This document shows, piece after piece, positions 52,294 through 61,040 of a stretch of 64,000 nucleotides of DNA. The stretch is from Chitinophagaceae bacterium (GTDB lineage: Bacteria > Bacteroidota > Bacteroidia > Chitinophagales > Chitinophagaceae). The DNA lies in the NCBI GenBank assembly GCA_018335935.1, contig JAGXRG010000026.1, forward strand, positions 124,001 through 188,000. Direction: 5' to 3'. Under the pieces are notes generated by a model, which saw only the letters and a program-made list of their open reading frames with translations, was not told the DNA's origin and made no database searches. Positions within the stretch are counted from its first letter, which is position 1. Every line of letters begins with the position of its first letter. A program made the position numbers and the translations under genes.

Positions 52294-52728
52294 ATGAAAT
52301 TTAAACTAAAACAAGATTTTCTAACTCCAGATTTTTATGAGAATACTCAAATATTGGGAATTATGGCCCCAATTAAAAACTATACTTTTTGCTGGCTAGT
52401 CAATCATCAGTTGGGTTTACATTTTAAACTTGACACTTCTAAACAACTTCAATTAAAAAAGAAATTAAGAAATTACTTTTTTAATATCTATAATTGGAAT
52501 GAACCTATGTGTTTTCTTCAACACTACATTGTTCAAAATCAGTACGATGGTGAATATCTTTTACCTGAATACAAAAACATGGATTACATATGGGTGATGA
52601 AGGGTGATATGGTGGAAGATGATAAATACCAATGGATTATCAACTCATTAAAAAATTTATCAGGAGTTCAATTAGTTATTGAAATTGCTCAAGATCAAAT
52701 CAAGAATAAGAAAAATCTTATTTTTTAA
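52294..52728 (+). CDS. IPExxxVDY-family protein
   Basis: 144 aa. The family-defining motif occurs as LPEYKNMDYIWVMKGD (about residues 88-103), with L for I and M for V. The N-terminal half shows LGIMAPIKNYTFCWLVNHQLG. The family is a small cytoplasmic group in Bacteroidota with unknown role, often near pyruvate kinase or rnc-fabF genes; here it lies between a secreted peptidase and a pterin dehydratase gene. No signal peptide or catalytic motif is visible. Confidence 0.82.
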   Translation: MKFKLKQDFLTPDFYENTQILGIMAPIKNYTFCWLVNHQLGLHFKLDTSKQLQLKKKLRNYFFNIYNWNEPMCFLQHYIVQNQYDGEYLLPEYKNMDYIWVMKGDMVEDDKYQWIINSLKNLSGVQLVIEIAQDQIKNKKNLIF

Positions 52729-52741
52729 CTACCTTTAAATT

Positions 52742-52975
52742 ATGTGGCAAAACACAAATAATAAATTATATAAAAAAATAGAATTCAATAACTTTTCTGA
52801 AGCCTTTGCTTTTATGACAAGAGTGGCCATAGAAGCAGAAAAAATGAACCACCATCCAAAATGGACTAATGTTTGGAATGTGGTTGAGATCTGGCTTTCA
52901 ACTCATGATGCAGGAGACATTGTTACTGAAAAGGACCATAAACTTGCCCAAAAAATAGATGCTTTATTGGCATAA
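52742..52975 (+). CDS. pterin-4a-carbinolamine dehydratase
   Basis: 77 aa. The active-site block EKMNHHPKWTNVWNVVEIWL (about residues 37-56) with the paired histidines, and the later HDAGDIVTEKDHKLA, match the PCD/DCoH family. It dehydrates 4a-hydroxytetrahydrobiopterin, supporting aromatic amino acid hydroxylases, or acts in molybdopterin-related recycling in organisms that lack hydroxylases. No phenylalanine hydroxylase gene is in the window. Length is a little short of the usual 95-105 aa because the N-terminal strand is trimmed. Confidence 0.9.
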   Translation: MWQNTNNKLYKKIEFNNFSEAFAFMTRVAIEAEKMNHHPKWTNVWNVVEIWLSTHDAGDIVTEKDHKLAQKIDALLA

Positions 52976-53027
52976 TCTTTTTCAATTTATTTAACTAATA
53001 GATCAAATTAATTACCCCTTATTTTAA

Positions 53028-53927
53028 ATGAAACCAACACTAGTAATTTTAGCAGCAGGAATGGCCAGCAGATATGGAAGTATGAAACAAGTTCAAGCAT
53101 TTGGTCCTTCTGGAGAAACCATCATGGATTATTCTATATACGATGCAATTCAAGCAGGATTTGGAAAAATCATTTTTATTATAAGAGAAGAATTTGCTTC
53201 AGCTTTTGAATCTTCTTTCAACAAAAAATTAGCAAATAAAATAACTGTAGAATATGTTTATCAGGATATTCAAAAATTTGTAGCAGATCAACCCATTGCT
53301 ACAGATAGAGTAAAACCTTGGGGAACCGCTCATGCCCTACTTTGTTGCAAGGGAAAAATTAATGAACCTTTTGCCATTATAAATGCAGATGATTTTTATG
53401 GGGCAGATGCTTTTAAAATGGCTTTTGAGTTTTTAACTACTCAATGCAATGATAAAATGTATGGAATTTTAGGCTACCAGCTTTCAAATACTTTAAGTGA
53501 AAATGGAAGTGTTAGTAGAGGTGTTTGCGAAGTAGATGAAAAGGGAAATTTGATTACAATAAATGAGCGAACTAAAATTTTTGAAGAAAATAATAGAATT
53601 ATTTATGAGGTTGAAGAAGGGAAATTTGAATTATCTACCGAAGCTAAAGTGAGCATGAATTATATGTGTTTTGCTCCAAATGTGATTGACTTATGTGAAA
53701 TTGAGTTTCAACTTTTTTTAGAAAAAAATGGCAAGGATTTAAAGTCTGAATTTTTTCTACCTAGTATTACTAACAAATACATTCAACATAATATTGGAGT
53801 TGTTAAAGTAATTCCTACAGCAGCCAAGTGGTTTGGTGTTACTTATAAAGAAGATGCCCCTGCTGTAAAATCTAGTATTGAGCAAATGGTTAATGCAGGA
53901 ATTTACCCTAACAATTTATGGGCATAG
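53028..53927 (+). CDS. sugar-phosphate nucleotidyltransferase-like protein
   Basis: 299 aa. The nucleotide-binding start is LVILAAGMASRYGSMKQVQAF, followed by FAIINADDFYGADAF (metal-binding Asp pair) and a middle block GVCEVDEKGNLITINERTKI. This is the NTP_transferase fold of enzymes that join NTP and a sugar 1-phosphate to make nucleotide sugars. The unusual G-M-A-S-R-Y-G form of the G-x-G-x-R motif, with a loose C-terminal half, makes the substrate uncertain. It stands alone, 52 nt after the pterin dehydratase gene. Confidence 0.82.
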   Translation: MKPTLVILAAGMASRYGSMKQVQAFGPSGETIMDYSIYDAIQAGFGKIIFIIREEFASAFESSFNKKLANKITVEYVYQDIQKFVADQPIATDRVKPWGTAHALLCCKGKINEPFAIINADDFYGADAFKMAFEFLTTQCNDKMYGILGYQLSNTLSENGSVSRGVCEVDEKGNLITINERTKIFEENNRIIYEVEEGKFELSTEAKVSMNYMCFAPNVIDLCEIEFQLFLEKNGKDLKSEFFLPSITNKYIQHNIGVVKVIPTAAKWFGVTYKEDAPAVKSSIEQMVNAGIYPNNLWA

Positions 53928-54005
53928 TTTAAACGCTTTCTTAACTTCAATTTATAAAACTTAGTTGTAATATTGAGCTGTTAAAATCGTTAATGTTATA
54001 AGTTA

Positions 54006-54839
54006 ATGCAAACACATATTTCAGATATACATTTCGAAAGAAACAAAAACATTAAAGCTTTTGCAATAACTATTATTAGTTGTGCAGCTTTGTTTTTATT
54101 CTTCTTTTTCATCAGATGGTCTCAGCCAGTAATTGAACCACCAACAGCAGATGAAGGTATTGAAGTAAATTTAGGCAATAGTGAAACAGGCTTTGGAGAT
54201 ATACCACCTGCAGCACCAGGAGATTTTGCAGAAAATGATCCTACTGAAATTCCAGTAACAGAACAACCCATAGCAGAACAAATTATTGATGATAAAGGAG
54301 ATGAGCCTATTGCAGCAGCTCCTATTTCAACACCTAAAAAAACAACACCAAAACCAGCTGTAAAAGACATAATAAAAACACCTCCAACACCAAAACCCAA
54401 AGCTGTATTTTCAGGTGGTACTAAAACCAATGAAGGTGGAAATAATAATGATAGTTATAATGCTATAAAAAATCAAGGTATTGCAGGCGGAAAAGGTGAT
54501 CAAGGAAATCCGAAGGGCAATACAAATAGTGATAGTTATTCGGGCAATAGTTCAAGTGGTAATAATGGTATTAAAATTAGAAGTGGTTTAACAGGTAGAT
54601 TTATTGCAGTAATGCCAAGGTTTCAAGATGAGTTTAATGAAAATGCTAAGGTTGCTATAGACGTAAAAATTGATGCCAATGGCAAAGTTATTTATGCTAA
54701 TGTAAATCCACGAGGCACCACAACAACCAATGCTAATATTAGACAGATTGCCAAAAACAAAGCACTTCAAGTAAAATTCACCACAGGTTCTGAAGAACAA
54801 ACAGGAACAATTGTATTCGACTTTAGAGTCACCAACTAA
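54006..54839 (+). CDS. TonB-like energy transducer
   Basis: 277 aa. A short cytoplasmic N-terminus and one helix (about residues 18-38, AFAITIISCAALFLFFFFI) precede a long Pro/Glu/Lys region (about 45-140), a Gly/Asn/Ser-rich stretch (about 140-190), and a C-terminal domain with VAIDVKIDANGKVIYANVNPRG and GTIVFDFRVTN. The layout is that of TonB, which links inner-membrane proton flow to outer-membrane receptors. No exbB or exbD lies beside it. It overlaps the folC start by 1 nt (TAATG), so translation is coupled. Confidence 0.82.
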   Translation: MQTHISDIHFERNKNIKAFAITIISCAALFLFFFFIRWSQPVIEPPTADEGIEVNLGNSETGFGDIPPAAPGDFAENDPTEIPVTEQPIAEQIIDDKGDEPIAAAPISTPKKTTPKPAVKDIIKTPPTPKPKAVFSGGTKTNEGGNNNDSYNAIKNQGIAGGKGDQGNPKGNTNSDSYSGNSSSGNNGIKIRSGLTGRFIAVMPRFQDEFNENAKVAIDVKIDANGKVIYANVNPRGTTTTNANIRQIAKNKALQVKFTTGSEEQTGTIVFDFRVTN

Positions 54840-56128
54840 TGACTTACCAAGAAACTTTAGAATATCTATATAATAGATTACCCATGTTCAGCAAAGTGGG
54901 TGTTTCAGCATACAAAAAAGATTTAACCAATACCCTTGAACTTTGCAAAGTTTTAAATAATCCACAATCAAAATTTAAAAGTATTCATATTGCTGGTACT
55001 AATGGAAAAGGAAGTACTAGTCATATGCTAGCAGCCATTTTTCAGACTGCAGGGTATAAAACTGGCCTATACACTTCTCCTCATTTAAAAGATTTTAGAG
55101 AAAGAATTAGAATTGATGGACAAATGTGCAACGAACAATTTGTAATAGATTTTATTGAAAAATTACAGCCAACTATTGAAAAAATTCAGCCATCCTTTTT
55201 TGAGGTAACAGTTGCAATGGCATTTGAATATTTTGCTCATCAAAAGGTTGATATTGCAATTATTGAAACAGGATTAGGAGGAAGACTAGATAGTACCAAT
55301 ATTATTCAACCCATATTGTCAATCATCACAAATATTGGCTACGATCATATGGATATTTTAGGCAATACACTTACAGAAATTGCATATGAAAAAGCTGGAA
55401 TAATTAAGCACAAGACTCCAGTTGTAATTGGAGAAACTATTCCAGAAACTAAAACAGTTTTTCTTAATAAGGCAAATAAAGAATCTGCTGACATAATTTT
55501 TACAGAGGATTATTATTCCATTATTTCTACACAACAAAACAATCAACTACAGGAAATTACATACGAAGAAATTGATTTAAAGAAAATTCACACTATTGAA
55601 ATTGATTTATTAGGAAAATATCAAATCAAAAATTTTTTAACTGTAATTGAATCTTGTAAACAGTTAAGTAAAATAGGTTTTCAATTGAATCATGAAATTA
55701 TTCAGAGAGCACTTAATCAAACCAAGAAAATAACAGGACTTTTGGGCAGATGGCAAATTCTTCAAGAAAATCCTATGATTGTTTTAGATGTTGCCCATAA
55801 TAAAGATGGTGTTCTGCAAATCATTCAACAATTACAATCCATTTCTTATAACAATCTTTATTGCATTTTTGGAATGGTAAAAGATAAAGATCACGATGCA
55901 GTTTTATCTTTATTGCCAAAAACTGCTACTTATTTTTTTACTCAAGCACATATAGAAAGAGCTTTACCCTTTTTAATATTACAAGAAAAAGCAAGTAGAT
56001 TTAATCTTGTAGGAGAAGGCTGTAATGATGTGAATGAAGCCATTCAAAAAGCAAAACTTTTAGCAAGTAAAGATGATTTAATTTTAGTTTTTGGTAGTGT
56101 ATTTTTAATTGGTGAAGTAAATTATTAA
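54839..56128 (+). CDS. folC: bifunctional dihydrofolate/folylpolyglutamate synthase
   Basis: 429 aa. The Mur-ligase-like P-loop is IAGTNGKGSTSHMLAAIF; YTSPHLKDFRERI, EVTVAMAFEYFAHQKVDIA, ETGLGGRLDSTNII and VVLDVAHNKDG-like IVLDVAHNKDG follow. FolC adds glutamate to dihydropteroate and then to folates, using ATP, to keep folates in the cell. Length fits the bifunctional enzyme. It starts inside the last codon of the TonB gene and is followed 6 nt later by the FAD oxidoreductase, so three genes likely share a transcript. Confidence 0.95.
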   Translation: MTYQETLEYLYNRLPMFSKVGVSAYKKDLTNTLELCKVLNNPQSKFKSIHIAGTNGKGSTSHMLAAIFQTAGYKTGLYTSPHLKDFRERIRIDGQMCNEQFVIDFIEKLQPTIEKIQPSFFEVTVAMAFEYFAHQKVDIAIIETGLGGRLDSTNIIQPILSIITNIGYDHMDILGNTLTEIAYEKAGIIKHKTPVVIGETIPETKTVFLNKANKESADIIFTEDYYSIISTQQNNQLQEITYEEIDLKKIHTIEIDLLGKYQIKNFLTVIESCKQLSKIGFQLNHEIIQRALNQTKKITGLLGRWQILQENPMIVLDVAHNKDGVLQIIQQLQSISYNNLYCIFGMVKDKDHDAVLSLLPKTATYFFTQAHIERALPFLILQEKASRFNLVGEGCNDVNEAIQKAKLLASKDDLILVFGSVFLIGEVNY

Positions 56129-56134
56129 ACAAAT

Positions 56135-57172
56135 TTGGAAGTAGACTTTATTATCATTGGTCAAGGAATTGCAGGTACTATGCTGAGCTATCAGCTATTG
56201 CAAAATAATTTTAGCTGTATAGTTATTGATGAAAGTAGACCCTTTACTGCAAGTAAAGTTGCAAGTGGTGTAATTAATCCCATTACAGGAAGAAGGTTTG
56301 TAAAGACTTGGATGATAGATGATGTAATGCCTATTGCAAAGCAGCAATATCAGGCCTTAGAAAACTTTTTGCAAATAGCAATATTTCAAGAAACTAAGGT
56401 TATAGATTTTCATCCAACACTTCAAATGCAGCAGGCATTTAACAAGAGATTAATCAAAGAAAAAGATTATATAACAGATGAAATTTCAAGTTCTACGTAT
56501 CAAGAGTACTTTAACTTTCATTATGGCTTAGGAAAAATTGCACCTTGCTACCTGATTGACATCAACAAACTTTTATCTGCATGGAAAAAATATTTAATTG
56601 AACATAATATTTTAATTGAAGAGATATTTAATGAAGCTGATTTAGTTTTAGAAGACAATCAAGTTTTTTATAAGAATATAAAAGCTAAAAAAATTATTTA
56701 TTGTAATGGGGTAAATGCTGTACAATCTAAATGGTTCAAACAACTACCTTTTGCTTTAAACAAAGGAGAAGTTTTATTTATCAAAATTCCGAATCTGCCC
56801 ACAAATAATATTTATAAAAATTCTTTCTCTTTAATACATTGGAAAGATGATATTTTTTGGTTGGGGAGTAGTTATGAATGGAATTTTAATGATGAACTTC
56901 CATCTGAAGAATTTAAATCGAAAGCAATAAAGGCTTTAGACCAATGGCTTAAAATACCTTATTCAATTATTGATCATGTAGCAAGTATAAGGCCAACCAA
57001 TACAGAACGCAGACCATTTATAGGCTTTCTACCACAACAGCCACAAATTGGTATTCTAAATGGCTTAGGCACTAAAGGCTGTTCATTAGCACCCTACTTT
57101 GCAAATGAATGGATACAAAACATGCTTCATCAGACACCAATACAGAAAGAAGCGAATGTGAATAGGTTTTAA
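56135..57172 (+). CDS. FAD-dependent oxidoreductase (DAO fold)
   Basis: 345 aa from a TTG start. An in-frame stop 9 nt upstream excludes any ATG, and the FAD motif DFIIIGQGIAGTMLSYQLL begins at residue 4, so the TTG at 56135 must be used. Later blocks include ASGVINPITGRRFVKTWM and TNTERRPFIGFLPQ with GLGTKGCSLAPYFA at the end, typical of the D-amino acid oxidase/glycine oxidase superfamily. The substrate is unknown. MnmC-like or glycine-oxidase-like roles are both possible. It closes the TonB-folC run, before a hairpin at 57181. Confidence 0.85.
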   Translation: MEVDFIIIGQGIAGTMLSYQLLQNNFSCIVIDESRPFTASKVASGVINPITGRRFVKTWMIDDVMPIAKQQYQALENFLQIAIFQETKVIDFHPTLQMQQAFNKRLIKEKDYITDEISSSTYQEYFNFHYGLGKIAPCYLIDINKLLSAWKKYLIEHNILIEEIFNEADLVLEDNQVFYKNIKAKKIIYCNGVNAVQSKWFKQLPFALNKGEVLFIKIPNLPTNNIYKNSFSLIHWKDDIFWLGSSYEWNFNDELPSEEFKSKAIKALDQWLKIPYSIIDHVASIRPTNTERRPFIGFLPQQPQIGILNGLGTKGCSLAPYFANEWIQNMLHQTPIQKEANVNRF

Positions 57173-57180
57173 TTAAAAAA

Positions 57181-57205
57181 AAGCCATCTCTTACTGAGAT
57201 GGCTT
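57181..57205 (-). terminator. two-way terminator between FAD oxidoreductase and Omp28 genes
   Basis: A perfect 10-bp stem AAGCCATCTC/GAGATGGCTT with a 5-nt loop lies between convergent genes. On the minus strand it is followed by an uninterrupted T run, so it best serves the Omp28 gene. Confidence 0.85.
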
Positions 57206-57228
57206 GAATAATTATTCTTTAGAAAAAA

Positions 57229-58326
57229 CTAATCAAAATTTTTGTTAGAACCTACAGCTACAGTTTGAGCATTGTGTACACCTTTTTGTGCAGATGTGCC
57301 GTCAATTACATAAGCTACAATAGCAGATTTTGAAGAATTAGCCGTATAACTTGTTCCACTAGATGTAGTACCACTTAAAGGAATACTATAATTAAACTCC
57401 CAAATATTATTTTTTGTTTGAGCAGAACTTGGAATAGCATCACCAAAAATATCAGTAGCAGCTCTTCTCATTACACCATCATGTACAAAATTAGAAACTG
57501 GATTTGCACCACCATAGTAATAAGGTGTATAACCGCCACTTGGAGAATAATAATTTACTTGAGGATAAACTAATCCATTTTCAACTAAAGCTACTACAAT
57601 TTTCATTGATTGGTCAGTAGTTACATTAAATTTCACTTTTACTTTACCAGTAACGTTTGTACCATTTATTGAGCTTTCAATAGCTAACCCAAGAGGTGCA
57701 TATTTATTTAATTCAGCATCTAATTCACTGTTGCTTTCGCCCCATTTAACTCTTCTATTTAAAATAGCTGTTGGATAACCTGTAACATTAAAAGCAGTGT
57801 TGAAATTAGTATAATATTGATATTTATATGGATCAGTACCTCCCCCACCATGAATACCAATAACTATACAATTAGGTTTTGCTGCTTTATAAGTTTCTAA
57901 TTTATAAGCAACTCTTGTACAGAAACCACACCAAGCACCTGTTACATCTTCAACAATAATTTTCTTTGAAAAAGGTGAAGGTGATGCTCCAATTACATTT
58001 AATGGCTTAGTTTCTGAAGGTGTTGAACCTTTTTTTGCAGTAATGTTATAAGTTCCTGTGCCTGTAGGAACAAATTTGCTTGAAACCAGAATACCATTGG
58101 CATGAATCTCTGAGCTTGATGTAACATCTGTTCCTGTTTTATCTTTAACAGTGATGGTTACATAATCAAATCCATTAAACTCAACAGTAGCTGAGGATAA
58201 AGTGATTCTTAATGTATCAGCAACAGTAGTTCCTGGAGTTCCAGTACCATTGTCACTTTTAGAACAAGAAGTAACAAATAAAATTGTTACTAATGAAAGT
58301 AATCCAGAATGAATTAGTTTTTTCAT
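57229..58326 (-). CDS. Omp28-like lipoprotein with thioredoxin-type WCGFC site
   Basis: 365 aa. A lipoprotein signal ends in VTSC, so C21 should be lipidated. An Ig-like segment (about residues 35-110) precedes a thioredoxin-like domain opening with VEDVTGAWCGFCTRVAYKLE. The rest is typical of the Omp28 family (NRRVKWGESNS, YSPSGGYTPYYYGG). It is likely an outer-membrane-anchored, periplasm- or surface-facing thiol protein; its partner is unknown. It is divergent from the TlpA gene with 87 nt between starts, and converges on the FAD oxidoreductase. Confidence 0.87.
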   Translation of the reverse strand: MKKLIHSGLLSLVTILFVTSCSKSDNGTGTPGTTVADTLRITLSSATVEFNGFDYVTITVKDKTGTDVTSSSEIHANGILVSSKFVPTGTGTYNITAKKGSTPSETKPLNVIGASPSPFSKKIIVEDVTGAWCGFCTRVAYKLETYKAAKPNCIVIGIHGGGGTDPYKYQYYTNFNTAFNVTGYPTAILNRRVKWGESNSELDAELNKYAPLGLAIESSINGTNVTGKVKVKFNVTTDQSMKIVVALVENGLVYPQVNYYSPSGGYTPYYYGGANPVSNFVHDGVMRRAATDIFGDAIPSSAQTKNNIWEFNYSIPLSGTTSSGTSYTANSSKSAIVAYVIDGTSAQKGVHNAQTVAVGSNKNFD

Positions 58327-58413
58327 ATAAAATAAATAAGTATTAAGTTCCGAAAATATGGGAAAAGTTTTTTATTAAAAACAAAAACAACTTATTTCGT
58401 AGAAATTTTTTTT

Positions 58414-58908
58414 ATGTACAAAGTTTTTGTTCTTGTTCTTGTTTTTGCTTTTGTTTTTTCATATTCGTTTTCTCAAGCCCAAGACAATTTTCCATCTGTA
58501 AAAATAAAATCAGTAACAGGAAAAGAAATAGATTTTGCTGACTTAGGAGTTCAAAGTAAGGATACAATGGTGGTGGTTTCGTTTTGGGCTACCTGGTGCA
58601 TTCCATGTATTGCAGAATTAGATAATATAAACGACGAGCTTACTACTTGGCAAAAAGCAAAACCATTTAAATTTATTGGAGTATCTATTGATGATTCAAG
58701 AACTGCAACAAGAGTTAAACCATTTATAAGAGGAAAGGGTTGGCAATTTGATGTATTACTAGATATTAATAGTGAATTGAAAAGAGCTGTAAATGTTACA
58801 GATGTGCCGCACGTCATCATCATAAAAAACAATCAAATTGTTTATCGCCATACAGGATATTTAGTTGGCCAGGAAGAACAACTATTCGAGAAAATAAAAT
58901 CACTTTAA
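58414..58908 (+). CDS. TlpA-like periplasmic thioredoxin
   Basis: 164 aa. A signal peptide or anchor (FVLVLVFAFVFSYSFSQAQ) is followed by the thioredoxin fold with VVSFWATWCIPCIAELDNIN (active site WCIPC), IGVSIDDSRTATRV and VTDVPHVIIIKNNQIV with the cis-Pro. TlpA/ResA proteins keep periplasmic cysteines reduced, for example for cytochrome c or copper-centre assembly. Its stop is 19 nt before the DUF6029 gene. It is divergent from the Omp28 gene, and both carry a CxxC active site, so a shared thiol pathway is a reasonable inference. Confidence 0.9.
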   Translation: MYKVFVLVLVFAFVFSYSFSQAQDNFPSVKIKSVTGKEIDFADLGVQSKDTMVVVSFWATWCIPCIAELDNINDELTTWQKAKPFKFIGVSIDDSRTATRVKPFIRGKGWQFDVLLDINSELKRAVNVTDVPHVIIIKNNQIVYRHTGYLVGQEEQLFEKIKSL

Positions 58909-58927
58909 AAACTTACACACTGCTTAT

Positions 58928-60523
58928 ATGAAAAAAATATTATTGGTTTTACCAGTATTTTCAACTTTATGTGCCCTTGGTCAGCAAAACAACTCAAATA
59001 TAAAAGGACAATTAAATGGTAGTTACGAAAACTATACACAATATTATTTGAATGATGAAAAAATTGGAGCATTTGCCCCACAAGATAGATTAGGCTCAAA
59101 CAATTTTTTAAAACTTGATTATACTTATGGCAAATTGAGTGCAGGTATTCAATATGAAAGTTATTTGCCATCAATTCTAGGTTTTTATAGTGGCCCATTG
59201 AGTGGAAGTAAAATTGCAAATAAATATTTTAAATACACGGAAAGTAAATTCTCTGTTCAAGTTGGAGATTTTTATGAACAATTTGGAAGTGGTTTAATTT
59301 TTAGATCTTTCGAAAACAGACAAATAGGTATTAATAATGCTTTAGAAGGTATTAATATTTATGTTGAACCAACAGCATTTACCAAAATGAAAGCCATTTA
59401 TGGTAAAACAAGAAATAATTTTGATTATGCCAATTCAACCACAAGAGGGGTTGATGTTGAATTTGATTTGAATAAGTTATTCGATCCAAATAAAACTAAT
59501 TACAATTCTATTGTAACACTTGGTTCAAGTTATATTGGAAGATTTCAAGAATATACAGGACCAATGGATAATTATCCATCAACAGTAAACGCATTTGCAA
59601 CAAGATTAGATGTTAGTAAAGGTGATTTTACATTTAATGCAGAATATGCATCAAAAAGTAGAGACCCACATTTATTGAACAATTATAGTATGGATAATGG
59701 AAAAGCTTTACTTATTAATACCGGTTTTACAAAAAATAATTTTGGATTTTTATTAACTGCAAGAAGCATTAAAAACATGGGTTTTAGAGCCGAAAGAGAT
59801 GTTGAATTTGCTACATATATGCCAGTAAATTATGTACCTGCTTTAACCAAACAACATGACTTTTTAACTTCTAATATTTATGTTTATAACCCACAAGTTT
59901 TGGGAGAAACAGGTTTTCAAACTGATATATTTTTCAATATCAAACCAGGTTCTCCATTAGGTGGAAAATATGGTACAAAAATTTCTGCAAACTATTCTTA
60001 CTATACCGAATTAAAAAACAACAAGTTTTTAAGTGCTGGAAGTAACAAATATTATAGCGATGCAAATCTGGAAATTAAGAAAAAGTGGAGCAAAAAGTTG
60101 GAAACAACATTAACCTTACAAAATATTTACTTCAATGCATCTGTAATATTAGCTGCTGGTCAAAATGATGTAGTGAGTAATGTTGTAGCTTTAAATACAC
60201 TTTACAAATTCAGCAATCAAAAGTCAGTTAGAATTAAACTTGAACATTTAGATACAAAACAAGATATGGGAAGTTGGGCTTCTGCAATTGCAGAGTTTTC
60301 TTTCAATAGTCCGTTTGCATTTTATATAAGTGATTTATATAATTATGGTTCAACAAAAAATCACTTTTACAATGTTGGTGCTAGTGTAACTAAAAATGCA
60401 ACACGTTTTAGCATGGCTTTTGGTAAACAAAGACCAGGGTTATTCTGTGTAGGTGGTGTTTGTAGATTTGTTCCTGCGGCATATGGTTTTACTGCAACAC
60501 TTACTACATCTTTTGGAAACTAA
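58928..60523 (+). CDS. DUF6029-like outer-membrane beta-barrel protein
   Basis: 531 aa. A signal peptide (MKKILLVLPVFSTLCALGQ) is followed by a long run of amphipathic strands, for example NFLKLDYTYGKLSAGIQYES, KFSVQVGDFYEQFGSGLIF and FAFYISDLYNYGSTKNHFYN, ending YGFTATLTTSFGN. The start NIKGQLNGSYENYTQYY and the block GSGLIFRSFENRQIGI fit the Bacteroidota DUF6029 family, found beside TlpA and Omp28 genes. It is probably an outer-membrane barrel; the function is unknown. Two cysteines occur late (FCVGGVCRF), possibly a disulfide partner of the neighbouring thioredoxins. Confidence 0.8.
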   Translation: MKKILLVLPVFSTLCALGQQNNSNIKGQLNGSYENYTQYYLNDEKIGAFAPQDRLGSNNFLKLDYTYGKLSAGIQYESYLPSILGFYSGPLSGSKIANKYFKYTESKFSVQVGDFYEQFGSGLIFRSFENRQIGINNALEGINIYVEPTAFTKMKAIYGKTRNNFDYANSTTRGVDVEFDLNKLFDPNKTNYNSIVTLGSSYIGRFQEYTGPMDNYPSTVNAFATRLDVSKGDFTFNAEYASKSRDPHLLNNYSMDNGKALLINTGFTKNNFGFLLTARSIKNMGFRAERDVEFATYMPVNYVPALTKQHDFLTSNIYVYNPQVLGETGFQTDIFFNIKPGSPLGGKYGTKISANYSYYTELKNNKFLSAGSNKYYSDANLEIKKKWSKKLETTLTLQNIYFNASVILAAGQNDVVSNVVALNTLYKFSNQKSVRIKLEHLDTKQDMGSWASAIAEFSFNSPFAFYISDLYNYGSTKNHFYNVGASVTKNATRFSMAFGKQRPGLFCVGGVCRFVPAAYGFTATLTTSFGN

Positions 60524-60585
60524 AAATTAGTTTTATAAAAATCTTAAACTTTAGTTGCTTAAATTGCCTTTAAACGTTTTGAATT

Positions 60586-61008
60586 ATGAAGAAGATTTTA
60601 TTGTTATTAGTTATAGGATGTTTCGTATTAAGCTTTAACCAACTTAATGCACAAGTCATGGCACAAAAACCGGTTTGGATTACTATAAAATCGAGTAATA
60701 TGAGGTGTTGGGAGTGTAAGGATAAATTAGAATCTTACATGAATACAGAAAGCAAGGCTAACTATGAAAGTGGTGTAGGCCAAATGAAGATTAATATGTT
60801 TAATGGAGAAATAAGAATTCTATATCATCCAGATCGTATAACTCCAGAAGATTTAAGAGTTATTATTAACAATGCTGGTTTTGATGCTGATGAAGAAAAA
60901 GCCACTGAGTCAAGTTATAAAAAACTTCCTCCTCAATGTAAAAGAAAAGAAGATGGTGGTGGACCATTAAAAGGCAAACCTTGCCATATGACTCCAGATA
61001 ATTATTAA
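60586..61008 (+). CDS. periplasmic HMA-like metal-binding protein
   Basis: 140 aa. The signal peptide (about residues 1-23) ends at LNAQ. A heavy-metal-associated fold follows: IKSSNMRCWECKDKLESYM holds the metal CxxC (CWEC), and the last strands read GEIRILYHPDRITPEDLRVII and NNAGFDADEE, as in CopZ/MerP-like domains. A tail with PPQC and GKPCHM adds two cysteines, a His and a Met, possible extra copper ligands. It should bind Cu, Zn or another soft metal in the periplasm. It sits 62 nt behind the DUF6029 gene and 32 nt before the kinase gene. Confidence 0.82.
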   Translation: MKKILLLLVIGCFVLSFNQLNAQVMAQKPVWITIKSSNMRCWECKDKLESYMNTESKANYESGVGQMKINMFNGEIRILYHPDRITPEDLRVIINNAGFDADEEKATESSYKKLPPQCKRKEDGGGPLKGKPCHMTPDNY

Positions 61009-61040
61009 ATTGTTTATTTTAAAAACCATATAACTATTTT

